Origin: Thioalkalivibrio sp.
Lineage (GTDB): Bacteria > Pseudomonadota > Gammaproteobacteria > Ectothiorhodospirales > Ectothiorhodospiraceae
Direction: 5' to 3'
DNA length: 43,535 nucleotides
NCBI GenBank assembly: GCA_011389655.1
Contig: JAABTX010000016.1
Span: 1-43,535, forward strand
The translations under genes were made by a program, and so were the position numbers. Position 1 is the first letter of the stretch, and each line of letters begins with the position of its first letter. The notes beneath the pieces were generated by a model. That model was not told the DNA's origin. It searched no databases and saw only the letters and a list, made by a program, of their open reading frames with translations. This document shows, in pieces, positions 35,585 to 43,535 of this stretch.

Positions 35585-35613
35585 CCTGGGACGGCGATCG
35601 AGACGCGGCGGGT

Positions 35614-35635
35614 TACAATGGGTATCATTACCCAT
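35614..35635 (+). promoter_or_regulatory. Possible promoter/operator upstream of lysC
   Basis: TACAAT at 35614-35619 could be a -10 element. It overlaps a 7-bp inverted repeat, ATGGGTA-TCAT-TACCCAT (35618-35635), placed where a repressor could block transcription start. No -35 hexamer or lysine riboswitch was recognised in the 125-base gap. Confidence 0.35.
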
Positions 35636-35709
35636 GCGCACGGCAGGCTCCCTTTCTCCAGGAAGCCGCCTTTGTCAAACTCCGGGCTGATTGAGGCTCG
35701 AGGGCATCC

Positions 35710-36948
35710 ATGTCCCTTCTGGTACTGAAGTTCGGCGGCACCTCCGTGGGAAGCCCCGATCGCATCGCGCGTGTCGCCGACCGCGTACTGCGCCTGCGCG
35801 GCGAGGGGCACTCGGTGGTGGTGGTCGTCTCGGCGATGAGCGGCGAGACGGACCGTCTGCTGACCCTGGCCCGCGAGATACAGCCGCGCTCCGAGGGGCG
35901 GGAACTCGACGTGCTGCTCTCCACCGGGGAGCAGGTGACGATCGCCCTGCTGTCCATGGCGCTCGAGGCCCGCGGATGCCCCGCCCGTTCGTACACCGGC
36001 GGGCAGGTGCGCATCCTGACTGACAGCGTCCATAACAAGGCGCGGATACGGAGCATCGACGCTGCCCGCGTCCGGGAAGACCTCGAAGGGGGTCGCGTGG
36101 TGGTGGTCGCGGGCTTCCAGGGTGTGGACGAAGCGGGGTCGATCACCACGCTGGGCCGTGGCGGATCCGACACCACGGCGGTGGCGCTGGCCGCCGCACT
36201 GACGGCCGCCGAGTGCCGGATCTACACCGACGTTGATGGCGTATACACAACCGATCCGCGCGTGGCCAAGAATGCGCGCCGGCTGGAGCGCATCACCTTC
36301 GAGGAGATGCTGGAGATGGCCAGCCTGGGGTCGAAGGTGCTGCAGATCCGTGCGGTGGAGTTCGCCGGCAAGTACAACGTGCCCCTGCGGGTACTGTCCT
36401 CCTTCGAGGAGGACCCGGGGACGCTGATCACAACCGAGGAGGGCCGCATGGAGCAGGCGTTGGTGGCAGGTATCGCGTTCAACCAGAACGAGGCCCAGTT
36501 GACGATTCAGGGTGTTCCGGATCAGCCGGGCATCGCCTACGGCATTCTCGGGCCGATTGCGGACGCCCACATTGAAGTGGACATGATCGTGCAGAACATC
36601 GGCGGCGATCAGACCACGGACTTCACCTTCACGGTGAACAGGAACGATTTCGAAAAGGCAATGGAAGTCCTGCAGAGGGTGGCTGACGAACTGGGCGCAC
36701 GCAGCGTCTCCGGCGATACCCGGATCGCAAAGATCTCGGTGGTCGGGGTCGGGATGCGGTCACACGCGGGTATCGCCAGCCGTATGTTCAAGGCCCTGGC
36801 GCGCGAATCGATCAACATCCGGATGATCTCGACCTCCGAGATCAAGATTTCGGTGGTGGTCGACGAAAGGTATCTGGAACTGGGTGTCCGCACGTTGCAC
36901 GATGCCTTTGAACTTGATCAGGAACCGGCAGGTCAATCCCCAAGCTGA
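35710..36948 (+). CDS. lysC: Aspartate kinase
   Basis: Phosphorylates aspartate, the first step toward lysine, threonine and methionine. The 412-residue protein has the kinase signature [15 protein letters not shown], the [16 protein letters not shown] substrate region, and two C-terminal ACT domains (from about residue 260; [18 protein letters not shown] and [16 protein letters not shown]), which normally bind lysine/threonine for feedback inhibition. It is a monofunctional enzyme without homoserine dehydrogenase. csrA follows after 70 bases. Confidence 0.96.
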   Translation: MSLLVLKFGGTSVGSPDRIARVADRVLRLRGEGHSVVVVVSAMSGETDRLLTLAREIQPRSEGRELDVLLSTGEQVTIALLSMALEARGCPARSYTGGQVRILTDSVHNKARIRSIDAARVREDLEGGRVVVVAGFQGVDEAGSITTLGRGGSDTTAVALAAALTAAECRIYTDVDGVYTTDPRVAKNARRLERITFEEMLEMASLGSKVLQIRAVEFAGKYNVPLRVLSSFEEDPGTLITTEEGRMEQALVAGIAFNQNEAQLTIQGVPDQPGIAYGILGPIADAHIEVDMIVQNIGGDQTTDFTFTVNRNDFEKAMEVLQRVADELGARSVSGDTRIAKISVVGVGMRSHAGIASRMFKALARESINIRMISTSEIKISVVVDERYLELGVRTLHDAFELDQEPAGQSPS

Positions 36949-37018
36949 GCAAGCGGCAGCTGCAGTCATCGGGAACCGGACGACCGATAACCGTCCGACA
37001 CAGGGTGTGGAGAAAGGC

Positions 37019-37237
37019 ATGCTCATATTGACGCGACGCGTGGGTGAAGCTCTGATGATCGGTGACGAAATCTCCGTCACCGTACTGGGTGTCAAGGGAA
37101 ATCAGGTGCGGATCGGGATCAATGCACCGCAGGACATTGCGGTGCACCGCGAGGAAATCTTCGAGCGCATCCAGCGCGAGAATCGTGACCCTGACGACGA
37201 TTCCCCGGATCCGGAAGGCAAGGCAAGCAACAGCTGA
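37019..37237 (+). CDS. csrA: Carbon storage regulator CsrA
   Basis: RNA-binding dimer that controls translation by binding GGA motifs in mRNA leaders. The 72-residue protein starts [20 protein letters not shown] and contains [13 protein letters not shown] and [14 protein letters not shown], which carry the RNA-contacting Leu4/Arg6 and Arg44 positions. An acidic low-complexity tail of 15 residues ([12 protein letters not shown]) follows. GGAGAAAGG precedes the ATG at 37019. The order lysC-csrA-tRNA-Ser is conserved in gammaproteobacteria. Confidence 0.96.
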   Translation: MLILTRRVGEALMIGDEISVTVLGVKGNQVRIGINAPQDIAVHREEIFERIQRENRDPDDDSPDPEGKASNS

Positions 37238-37243
37238 TGGCTG

Positions 37244-37278
37244 GTCCGGCCGTCCCGCTGAGAGCGGGCCGGCCGGAC
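37244..37278 (+). terminator. Large GC hairpin after csrA
   Basis: GTCCGGCCG (37244-37252) pairs with CGGCCGGAC (37270-37278), and CCCGC pairs with GCGGG inside, with one mismatch and a five-base loop. It begins seven bases after the csrA stop. The stem is strong but no T-run follows, so it may protect the 3' end or aid termination. Confidence 0.5.
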
Positions 37279-37374
37279 GGTGGTGCTGATGAGCCGCCCG
37301 ACGCGCTACGGATACCGGGGCGCTCTGCGCTCCCTTCCCATTTTTGCGTCAACCCCGTATCCTTCCAGTCCGTC

Positions 37375-37465
37375 GGAGAGATGGCCGAGCGGTCGAAGGC
37401 GCTCCCCTGCTAAGGGAGTATGGGTCAAAAGCCCATCGAGGGTTCGAATCCCTCTCTCTCCGCCA
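37375..37465 (+). tRNA. tRNA-Ser (anticodon GCU)
   Basis: A 91-base type II tRNA. The acceptor stem GGAGAGA (37375-37381) pairs with TCTCTCC (37455-37461), followed by discriminator G and an encoded CCA. The anticodon stem CTCCC/GGGAG closes a loop with GCT at 37409-37411. The long variable arm (TGGGTCAAAAGCCCA) is expected for serine, and the T arm has GGTTCGAATCC. It reads AGC/AGU codons. Confidence 0.96.
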
Positions 37466-37481
37466 GAACATCTTTGAAAAC

Positions 37482-37503
37482 AGGCGCTTGTGGGCGCCTT
37501 TTT
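37482..37503 (+). terminator. Intrinsic terminator after tRNA-Ser
   Basis: AGGCGC (37482-37487) pairs with GCGCCT (37494-37499) around a six-base loop, and the stem runs into TTTTT (37499-37503). It is 16 bases after the tRNA 3' end. Confidence 0.85.
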
Positions 37504-37661
37504 CATTGTCCCGGCACCCGGCCGCGGGACAGGGTGCCAATGCCACCTGAAACACGGATCCCTGCGGGCGACCTTGCAGACGATGGGGCCGCCGGCGCTT
37601 TCGGGCCCGGGACTTCCAGGCAGAGGCGCCGGGACTGAAAGCGGATTCCGCCGAGGACGAG

Positions 37662-38579
37662 ATGCGCACCGAGATCCTGCTCGAACCGGGCAGCCTGGCC
37701 GAGGCGGTGGATGAAGCCACCCGGTGCGCGCTCGCCGCCGGCGTGCTGGTCCCGATCGAGACCGAGCAGGAGCGTATCGCGGACGCCGGAGTGTGCTTTC
37801 TGCTCCGGGTCGTCGCGAGTCTGAGGCGCAAGGCGTCCGGCAGACCCGGTGGCGCGGGCGGGCAGCGCCGTCCGGCGGACCCCTTTCTCCCTCCGGAGCC
37901 GGAGCTCACGGTCGCCGAGGTCTCCAGCCGCCATCTCGCAGTGCTCAACAAGTTCAATGTCCTGGAGCGCCACCTGCTGATCGTCACCCGTGCCTTCGAG
38001 CCGCAGGAGACCCTGCTGAGCCCCGGGGACCTGCGGGCATTGTTCGCCTGCATGGCCGAGTACCCCTCGCTCGGTTTCTACAATGGCGGGACGGTTGCCG
38101 GGGCCAGCCAGGCACACAAGCATCTTCAGCTTGTGCCTCTGCCGTTCGAGCCGGACGGTCCGGCATTCCCGATGCAGCCCCTGATGGATGCCGGGACGCG
38201 CGGCAGCGTCGGACGCTCTCCCGATCTGCCCTTCGCGCATGCCTTTGCCCGGCTCGACCAACCGGTCGCCGCGGCGCCGATGGAGGCCGCCGAGCAGGCC
38301 GGCGCCCTCTACCTCGAGCTCCTGACCGCGGTCGGGATCGAAGGACGAGGTGCCGACGGCGCGGTGCGCCAGTCGGCCCCCTACAATCTGCTGGTCGCGG
38401 ATGACTGGATGCTCGTGGTGCCGCGGGCGGGGGAGTTCTTCCGCGGGGTCTCGGTCAATGCCCTCGGGTTTGCCGGATCGCTCTTCGTCAAGGACCGCAG
38501 GCAGCTCGAGGTGATCCGTGCGGCGGGACCGATGCACATCCTGCGGACCGTTGCCGGGTCGCCCCGGGAACCGACCTAA
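37662..38579 (+). CDS. ATP adenylyltransferase / Ap4A phosphorylase-like protein
   Basis: A 305-residue HIT-superfamily nucleotide phosphorylase that splits diadenosine tetraphosphate with phosphate to give ADP and ATP. NKFNVLERHLLIVTRAFEPQ begins the N-terminal domain's conserved core; FYNGGTVAGASQAHKHLQ contains the catalytic H-x-H-x-Q (152-156). The C-terminal part (APYNLLVADDWMLVVPR, VNALGFAGSLFVKD) matches the ATP adenylyltransferase C-terminal domain. GAGGACGAG precedes the ATG. It stands alone after the tRNA terminator. Confidence 0.9.
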   Translation: MRTEILLEPGSLAEAVDEATRCALAAGVLVPIETEQERIADAGVCFLLRVVASLRRKASGRPGGAGGQRRPADPFLPPEPELTVAEVSSRHLAVLNKFNVLERHLLIVTRAFEPQETLLSPGDLRALFACMAEYPSLGFYNGGTVAGASQAHKHLQLVPLPFEPDGPAFPMQPLMDAGTRGSVGRSPDLPFAHAFARLDQPVAAAPMEAAEQAGALYLELLTAVGIEGRGADGAVRQSAPYNLLVADDWMLVVPRAGEFFRGVSVNALGFAGSLFVKDRRQLEVIRAAGPMHILRTVAGSPREPT

Positions 38580-38635
38580 ACCGCAGAGGCGCAAGGCAAG
38601 GCCCGCGTCCTCCTGGAACCGTTTGTCGTCACGGT

Positions 38636-39145
38636 TCAACGAAACGCGGCGACTCCCAGAGTCGCAACGATGACTCCGCCCACGACCACCTTGGCGACCG
38701 TGCCCCAGAAACGGCCGGCGGCGGCCCCCCGCCCGGCCTCGATGCTGTGCAGGACGGGCCGGCCGGCCCAGAGGTCGCCCAGCAGCGAGCCGGCGAAGGC
38801 ACCGAGGGATGCGCCGATGAGGGTTCCCAGTAGCGGGACCGGAAAGGCGGTACCGGCGATGGCGCCGACGATGCCTCCGGCGATCGCGAGCGCAGCGGCC
38901 CGTCGCGTACCGCCTGCACCGCGGGAACCCGCTGCGCTGAGGAAGAATTCGAGGATCTCGCCGAGTGTTGCGAGCATGATCGCAGTCAAGAGCACGGGCC
39001 AGCCGAACATGGCGGTGTCGGCGAGCCACCAGTCCGTGGCCGCGGCCGCCAGGATCATCAGCCAGGTTCCGGGCAGACCGAACAGGATCGAGGCCCAGAA
39101 CGCGAGATTGAGTATGGTCAGTATCGTGGCGTAGGCGTAGACCAT
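38636..39145 (-). CDS. DUF456 family membrane protein
   Basis: A 169-residue membrane protein with about five hydrophobic segments. NLAFWASILFGLPGTWLMIL near the N-terminus, GEILEFFLSAAGSR in the middle, and glycine-rich GTLIGASLGAFAGSLLGDL are the DUF456 pattern. Function unknown. It converges with the Ap4A phosphorylase gene (56-base gap) and is the gene after the AraC regulator on the same strand. Confidence 0.85.
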   Translation of the reverse strand: MVYAYATILTILNLAFWASILFGLPGTWLMILAAAATDWWLADTAMFGWPVLLTAIMLATLGEILEFFLSAAGSRGAGGTRRAAALAIAGGIVGAIAGTAFPVPLLGTLIGASLGAFAGSLLGDLWAGRPVLHSIEAGRGAAAGRFWGTVAKVVVGGVIVATLGVAAFR

Positions 39146-39204
39146 GGCGCTCCGTGGTCCGCGAGGAGTGGGATCCGTATGGAAAAGGGTCGTGCATCCG
39201 GCCA

Positions 39205-39233
39205 GTCGTCGCGTGCGCAGCGCGGCAATCCAG
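39205..39233. repeat. Degenerate copy of a dispersed GTCATTGCGAGCG-type repeat
   Basis: These 29 bases (GTCGTCGCGTGCGCAG..GCAATCCAG) differ at three positions from a short dispersed element I recall in many bacterial genomes. A second partial copy is at 42175-42192. It lies in the 158-base gap between the AraC and DUF456 genes, which shows nothing else. Confidence 0.4.
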
Positions 39234-39303
39234 GCGGGGACGGAAATGACAGGGGGTTATCGATGACCGCGTCGGCGTGGGTCGGGCCCGGTCGGAGCGC
39301 GGC

Positions 39304-40302
39304 TCAGCCGTCCCGGCCGCCACGCAATCGGGTATTGCTGGGGGATTCCCCGAACACGCGGGCGTAGTCGATGGCGAACTGCCCGGGGTGCCAGAATCCG
39401 AGGTCAAAGGCGACTTGCTGCACGCAGCGCTGATCGCTCCTTGCCAGGATGCGGCGCCGGGCGCTGTGCAGCCGCAGTATCTTGGAGTGTACGGCGGGCG
39501 ACCGTCCGAGCAGTTCGCTGAAGGCGTAGAAGAGCAGGCGCCGGCTGGCATGGGTTGCCTCGCAGAGCTCCGTCACGCTCGGCGGGTTGTCCAGCCGATC
39601 CCGCATCAGCTCCTCGGCCCGGCGGACGATGCGCCGGCGCTGGGCCAGGCTTGACCGGGCCTGTCGGACCTGTCGGGCCTCCTGGACCAGCGCGATCATC
39701 CTGCCGGCGAGATCGATCCCGGTGTGTGTTTCGGCGCCACGCGGTTGCGGCGCCGAAAGATGCCGCTCGAGCATCTGCGCCACCTGATTCGTCACACGCG
39801 GATCGGTCTTCAGGCACCAGCCGTCCCACATTGATTCCGCCGAGGTCTGATGCTCGGCCTGCGCGATCCGCTCCGCAAGATCGACGGGAATCGAGATCGC
39901 CTGCTGGCAATGGTCGGCGGCTATCTGCTGGTAGATCTCCCCCCCGGGGTCCAGCACCAGAACCTGCCCTTCATCAAGCGCCTGACCGCGAAACCGGCTG
40001 CCGGCACACTGGCGCGTGAGGGGAGATATCGTCCAGAAGTCAGGGGAACGCCCGCCAGTGCACAGCAGCGCGCGATTGCAATGGCTTGTGTAGACAAGAC
40101 AGTCCCCCACCTTTGTGGAGGTCAGTGTCGCTTCGATCGGCCCGGGCTCGGATTGGGTGATCTGCACATCCCAGATGGCTCCGAGGGCCTCCTGCAGTTG
40201 TTCCGCCGAATGGCAGCGGATTTCGTTCAGGTTATTCAACACGCGCTCTCCCGACGCACGTTTCCTGCGTCTTCGGGCAGCATATTCAGTTCGACGGCTC
40301 AT
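39304..40302 (-). CDS. AraC family transcriptional regulator
   Basis: A 332-residue regulator. The C-terminal AraC DNA-binding domain begins near residue 230 (RAEELMRDRLDNPPSVTELCEATHASRRLLFYAFSELLGRSP) and ends with the second helix-turn-helix QQVAFDLGFWHPGQFAIDYARVFGESPS. The N-terminal 200 residues form a beta-rich sensor of the EutR/oxygenase-regulator kind, with no identifiable ligand. The ATG at 40302 has GGGGTGG close upstream; an ATG at 40362 is also in frame. It is divergent from the MscS gene (237-base gap), which it might control; that is only positional inference. Confidence 0.88.
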   Translation of the reverse strand: MSRRTEYAARRRRKRASGERVLNNLNEIRCHSAEQLQEALGAIWDVQITQSEPGPIEATLTSTKVGDCLVYTSHCNRALLCTGGRSPDFWTISPLTRQCAGSRFRGQALDEGQVLVLDPGGEIYQQIAADHCQQAISIPVDLAERIAQAEHQTSAESMWDGWCLKTDPRVTNQVAQMLERHLSAPQPRGAETHTGIDLAGRMIALVQEARQVRQARSSLAQRRRIVRRAEELMRDRLDNPPSVTELCEATHASRRLLFYAFSELLGRSPAVHSKILRLHSARRRILARSDQRCVQQVAFDLGFWHPGQFAIDYARVFGESPSNTRLRGGRDG

Positions 40303-40393
40303 GGCCACCCCGGTGGGCTGTCCGGGCAGGGCGTCAAGGCCGACACCGCTACCGCGCTGCACCTTTTCGACTGTAAGATGCGACGTGCATTCC

Positions 40394-40399
40394 TATACT
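40394..40399 (+). promoter_or_regulatory. Candidate -10 element for the mscS-like gene
   Basis: TATACT in the AraC/MscS divergent gap, 141 bases before the MscS start, followed by a run of eight T. No convincing -35 match. Confidence 0.3.
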
Positions 40400-40539
40400 G
40401 AGCCGTTTTTTTTGCGGGGTCATCCGGGTTCAGCGTCCTTGCCAAGGCGGCGTTGTTACATGAATCCCGGCCGGCAGGCGTCAAGGCTGGATTCCCGCGC
40501 ACTTCCGCATTTTGGTCAACCAAGGGGTGGCGGAGCCTT

Positions 40540-42144
40540 ATGCATCGCTGGCTGTATGTACTGGCGCTGACGGCCATGATCGGCATGATGCCGGCACAGG
40601 CGTCTGCAGACGATGGCAGTCCGGTGGTCGCCGGCGTTGCTGAACTCGAGGAACGCATCCAGCATCTCCAGGCGATGCGAACGGTCGCGGAGGAGTTACA
40701 GGAATGGGATCGCGATGGATTCCATTTTCGTCTGGATCAGCTGATGCTGGAGGCCCTTGGGAGGGCGGAGACCGCTCTGCTCGAGACGCTGAATTCCGAT
40801 GCGCTCGCGACTGTCGGGAACCGCCTCGAGAATGCCACCGATTGGCTGCTGGACGCGTCCGTTTCCCGGCTCGAGGAGGTGTACACGAGAACGGGCCAGG
40901 AGCGTCTGAAGTACGACGAGTTTGAGAATGGGCTACAGGCGAGCGTTTCCCGCGCCTTCGTCCATGATCTGGAGACGCTGGTCTTCGAATACATGAGCGG
41001 ACTGGGCGCACTGCTCGTGGTACGCGAGCAGCTTGGTCTGAACGTTGAAAACGAATGGAAAACCTTCGAGGAGTTCATCACACGGAACGTCGAGCGCCTC
41101 CACGGCCAGATCCGGCTGGATGCCCAGACACTGGCCCAATTGCGGCGCGATCTCAGTGCGGATCCCTCGAATTCAGGCGTCGAGTCGGCACTGCGTGCGG
41201 TGAACCAGAAGCAGGCGCGGAACCTGGCGAACATGGCCGGCTGGCTCGAATTGCTCGAGGGTCTGGGACGGGACACGGCCAGCCACCGTGCACTGCTGAT
41301 ACAGCAGCAGGGGCGCATTGGAACCAAGATCCTGCAGCGTGACGTGTTCGCGAACATCTGGGCCGAACAGACCCAGCGACTCTGGCGCAATGTCGTGCGC
41401 AACGGCCCGAATCTCATCCTCCGGATCTTGACCTTCCTGGCTGTGCTGCTGCTGGCCTGGGGTGTTGCTCACGCGATCCGCTTTCTGCTCAAGATGATCA
41501 TCGATACCTCCTTTGTGCGCATCAGCCAGCTGATGGAGGACCGGCTGCTGACCCTGTCCTTCGCGTTGATCTTTCTTGCGGGTGTGATCGTGGCCCTGAC
41601 GACCATCGGGTGGTCGGTGATGCCCATGCTTGCGGGGCTCGGAGTCGCCGGGCTCGTGGTGGGATTTGCATTGCAGGATTCTCTGAAGAGCTTTGTCGCA
41701 GGCTGGATGATCCTTCTCTACCACGCCTACGACGTGGGCGATTATGTTCAGGTATCGGGTGCGGAAGGCAGGGTCCGGAGGATGACGCTCAACAGCACCC
41801 GAATCGCGACCCGTGACAACACGATCAAGTTGGTACCGAACCGCAAGATCTGGGATGACACGATCGTGAACCTGACCGCGAGCAAGGCCCGACGGCTGGA
41901 ACTGGAGATCTCCTGCGGCCCGGATAACGACATGGACCGGGTCGAGAACAGCATCCGCGAACTTCTTGCGGAGCACCCGCAGATTCTCAACAAACCGAAG
42001 CCAGAGGTGCACCTTGCCCGAATCGGGCCCTCGGAGATGGTCTTCGCGGTCCAGCCCTGGGTGCGAACCGAGAATTACTGGCCGATGCAGAGGTCGCTGC
42101 TGAAGGAAATCAGGCAGCGGTTCGAGCGCGACGGCATAACCTGA
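40540..42144 (+). CDS. MscS family mechanosensitive ion channel with large periplasmic domain
   Basis: A 534-residue channel. A signal peptide (residues 1-23, ending MPAQASA-DD) leads to a 260-residue helical, coiled-coil-rich periplasmic region. Membrane helices follow at about 290-313, 336-358 and 361-390; the last is the pore helix with glycine/alanine packing (MLAGLGVAGLVVGFALQDSLKSF). The cytoplasmic beta domain has VGDYVQVSGAEGRVRRM and the VPNRKIWDDTIVN motif. It should release solutes on hypo-osmotic shock. The ATG at 40540 has CGGAG upstream and gives the signal peptide. Confidence 0.9.
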   Translation: MHRWLYVLALTAMIGMMPAQASADDGSPVVAGVAELEERIQHLQAMRTVAEELQEWDRDGFHFRLDQLMLEALGRAETALLETLNSDALATVGNRLENATDWLLDASVSRLEEVYTRTGQERLKYDEFENGLQASVSRAFVHDLETLVFEYMSGLGALLVVREQLGLNVENEWKTFEEFITRNVERLHGQIRLDAQTLAQLRRDLSADPSNSGVESALRAVNQKQARNLANMAGWLELLEGLGRDTASHRALLIQQQGRIGTKILQRDVFANIWAEQTQRLWRNVVRNGPNLILRILTFLAVLLLAWGVAHAIRFLLKMIIDTSFVRISQLMEDRLLTLSFALIFLAGVIVALTTIGWSVMPMLAGLGVAGLVVGFALQDSLKSFVAGWMILLYHAYDVGDYVQVSGAEGRVRRMTLNSTRIATRDNTIKLVPNRKIWDDTIVNLTASKARRLELEISCGPDNDMDRVENSIRELLAEHPQILNKPKPEVHLARIGPSEMVFAVQPWVRTENYWPMQRSLLKEIRQRFERDGIT

Positions 42145-42174
42145 ACCCGGGACCCGGGCGGTCCGATACGGGCG

Positions 42175-42192
42175 GTCATTGCGAGCGTAGCG
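42175..42192. repeat. Partial dispersed GTCATTGCGAGCG-type repeat
   Basis: GTCATTGCGAGCGTAGCG in the 103-base gap after the MscS gene, followed by diverged sequence. It matches the start of the element also seen degenerately at 39205-39233. Confidence 0.4.
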
Positions 42193-42247
42193 TCGCCGGA
42201 GGCGAACCCCACCCGAAGAGGCCGATGCCCGAACACTGGCCGGGGTC

Positions 42248-42460
42248 TCAGAGCCAGCGCCCGAGGTTCACCCCGGTCCGCACCGACACGGGGCCGAGGT
42301 CGACGCTCGGCCCCGCGATGCCGATATTGGCGTAGATCCCGCCGCCGGAGCAGCCGGCGAGCAGGAGGGCGACGGACAGGCAGCCGGCGGCAAGAAGCGT
42401 GCGCCGGCACGCCGTGGATCGGATGCGGCAAAGATGGGACGGGACAGGGACTTGTCGCAT
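42248..42460 (-). CDS. Small predicted lipoprotein, unknown function
   Basis: A 70-residue protein with an Arg-containing N-region, hydrophobic core and lipobox LLAGC followed by SGGG. The mature part is only about 34 residues (GIYANIGIAGPSVDLGPVSV...GRWL), beta-prone. Start choice: ATG 42460 has GGAG nine bases upstream; ATG 42475, only four bases after the upstream VOC gene's stop, is also in frame. I do not recognise a family. Confidence 0.6.
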   Translation of the reverse strand: MRQVPVPSHLCRIRSTACRRTLLAAGCLSVALLLAGCSGGGIYANIGIAGPSVDLGPVSVRTGVNLGRWL

Positions 42461-42479
42461 GTAGTTGTTCTCCATGTTC

Positions 42480-43382
42480 TCAGCGGGCAGGGGTAGGCTC
42501 GGGATCGGGGTCCCAGCTCTGGACCAGGAAACCTGCGCCGCTGGGGTCGTTCAGGATCGCAACCTCACCGCCGCGCGGATTCTCCCGGGCCGGCAGCAGG
42601 ATCTCGCCGCCGAGACGCTCGGAGTCAGCGGCCGCGGCCGCCGGGTCCGACACCCGCACGTAGGCCATCCAGGTATCCGCGATGCGGTCCACCGGTTTCT
42701 GCACCACGCCGACGCGCGGTACACCGCCCGAGCTGAGGTAGCGATAGGCGCCGTCGTCTCCGACGGCTTCGACCGTGTACGCTGGCACGAGAGACTGGTA
42801 GAAGGCCAGCGTTGCCTCCGGATCCGAGCTCCAGATCTCGTTCCACAGCCAGTCGCCGGGTGCGGCGACACGATCCACCGGGTCCCCGTCGCGGGGTTCG
42901 AGCAACGTCAGCACCGCGCCCAGCGGATCCGCAACCACCGCCACCGTGCCGCGTTGCGGAATATCCAGCGGGCGCTGGAAGACGGTGCCGCCGCCGGCGC
43001 GTACCGTGGCCATGGCCGCGTCCATCTCCGCAATGGACAGTACCGGAATCCACCGCGACACATTGATGCCGCGATGGATGCCGCGGGCGTCCACGAGTCC
43101 GCCGATGACACGGCCCTCGTGCTCGATGACCGTATAACCCTGTCCTCGGTCGGGACCCAGATCGCGGAAGGTCCAGCCGAACAGACCCGAGTAGAAGCGC
43201 TGCGCCGCGCTGGGGTCCTCGGTCAGCAGGTCATGCCAGACGACCTTGCCCGGCCTTGGCTGCGTACTGCCGGTCTCGATGGGCGGAATTCGGGCCGGGT
43301 CGAGGCCCGCGCAGCTGCCCACGAAGATCATCGTCAGCGCGGCAAGGGCGACGCGAACGCCGCTGTGAGGGAGTCGGATCAC
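42480..43382 (-). CDS. Predicted lipoprotein with two VOC (glyoxalase-like) domains
   Basis: A 300-residue protein. The N-terminus VIRLPHSGVRVALAALTMIFVGSCAG is a lipoprotein signal with lipobox around VGSC. Two vicinal-oxygen-chelate domains follow: about 45-155 (VVWHDLLTEDPSAAQRFYSGLFGW, then AVVADPLGAVLTLLEP) and 165-290 (WNEIWSSDPEATLAFYQSLV, then AILNDPSGAGFLVQSW). Tandem VOC proteins of this kind bind metal or small molecules, but the reaction cannot be inferred. The start is GTG 43382 because AGGAG lies seven bases upstream; the open frame continues to 43490. It is upstream of the small lipoprotein gene. Confidence 0.85.
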   Translation of the reverse strand: MIRLPHSGVRVALAALTMIFVGSCAGLDPARIPPIETGSTQPRPGKVVWHDLLTEDPSAAQRFYSGLFGWTFRDLGPDRGQGYTVIEHEGRVIGGLVDARGIHRGINVSRWIPVLSIAEMDAAMATVRAGGGTVFQRPLDIPQRGTVAVVADPLGAVLTLLEPRDGDPVDRVAAPGDWLWNEIWSSDPEATLAFYQSLVPAYTVEAVGDDGAYRYLSSGGVPRVGVVQKPVDRIADTWMAYVRVSDPAAAAADSERLGGEILLPARENPRGGEVAILNDPSGAGFLVQSWDPDPEPTPAR

Positions 43383-43512
43383 TGCTTGGCTCCTGTGGTG
43401 GGCCGTCCGGCCGGGGTGACAACCTGCAGAATGCGTCGAGCCTGAGCTTCGATGCGAGCCTCTTCTAACAGCTTCAGCGGCTCTTGTCACGGCGACCCGA
43501 AAGGAGGGGCGA

Positions 43513-43535
43513 GTGGCCTTCCCGTTGCCACAGTG
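43513..43535 (+). CDS. Possible start of a gene truncated at the right edge
   Basis: AAGGAGG at 43501-43507 is followed five bases later by GTG, reading V/M-A-F-P-L-P-Q to the window end. The ribosome binding site is strong, but only seven codons are visible, so identity is unknown. The rest of 43383-43512 shows nothing recognisable. Confidence 0.3.

Overview
The window is about 43.5 kb of GC-rich, densely packed bacterial chromosome made almost entirely of housekeeping genes. The gene order (trpS-scpA-scpB-rluB, prfB-lysS, sdhCDAB-sdhE-ygfX opposite ygfZ, mutS-cinA-recA-recX-alaS-lysC-csrA-tRNA-Ser) and the protein types (YdgA, YqiB/DUF1249, YgfZ, PsiE, 7Fe FdxA) indicate a gammaproteobacterium. 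An Ectothiorhodospiraceae/Chromatiales-like organism is my best guess, but that is inference; no rRNA is present. There is no prophage, CRISPR array, transposase or obvious defence island.

Layout. (1) 1-2172: 3' end of a SUF iron-sulphur operon (sufD truncated at the left edge, sufT, a Rieske protein, sufA). (2) 2260-5750: lipoprotein PPIase and yciI on the minus strand, then yciO and a DUF945 protein on the plus strand. (3) 5888-15556: trpS, scpA-scpB, psiE, moaB (minus), rluB, an endonuclease III-related glycosylase, a second psiE, a COG4255-like gene, prfB with its programmed frameshift, and lysS. (4) 15557-15876: a tandem REP array. (5) 15877-19270: a Cys-rich small protein, a HAD hydrolase, an EF-G paralogue (minus) and a 54-residue membrane protein (minus). 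(6) 19278-24818: ygfZ divergent from sdhC-D-A-B-E and a reading frame joining a YgfX-like membrane domain to a NifU-type Fe-S scaffold domain. (7) 24849-27617: pgm, DUF1249, fdxA. (8) 27748-37465: mutS, a second REP array, pncC/cinA, recA-recX, alaS, lysC, csrA and tRNA-Ser(GCU). (9) 37662-43535: diadenosine-polyphosphate phosphorylase, DUF456, an AraC regulator divergent from an MscS channel, a small lipoprotein and a two-domain VOC lipoprotein, and possibly the first codons of another gene.

How it works together. Two separate modules serve Fe-S proteins: the SUF tail, and the ygfZ/sdh/ygfX-nifU locus, which places Fe-S and FAD maturation factors around succinate dehydrogenase. The rest covers translation (trpS, prfB, lysS, alaS, EF-G paralogue, tRNA), chromosome maintenance (scpAB, mutS, recA, recX, glycosylase) and small-molecule metabolism.

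The most notable items are the YgfX-NifU continuous frame, two REP arrays with the same hairpin core but different spacers, a conserved-looking Cys-rich 69-residue protein with an inverted repeat over its ribosome binding site, an endonuclease III relative lacking the catalytic lysine, and a possible leaderless promoter for DUF1249. I did not find a convincing wholly new multi-gene system. All family assignments rest on reading motifs by eye, without database searches.
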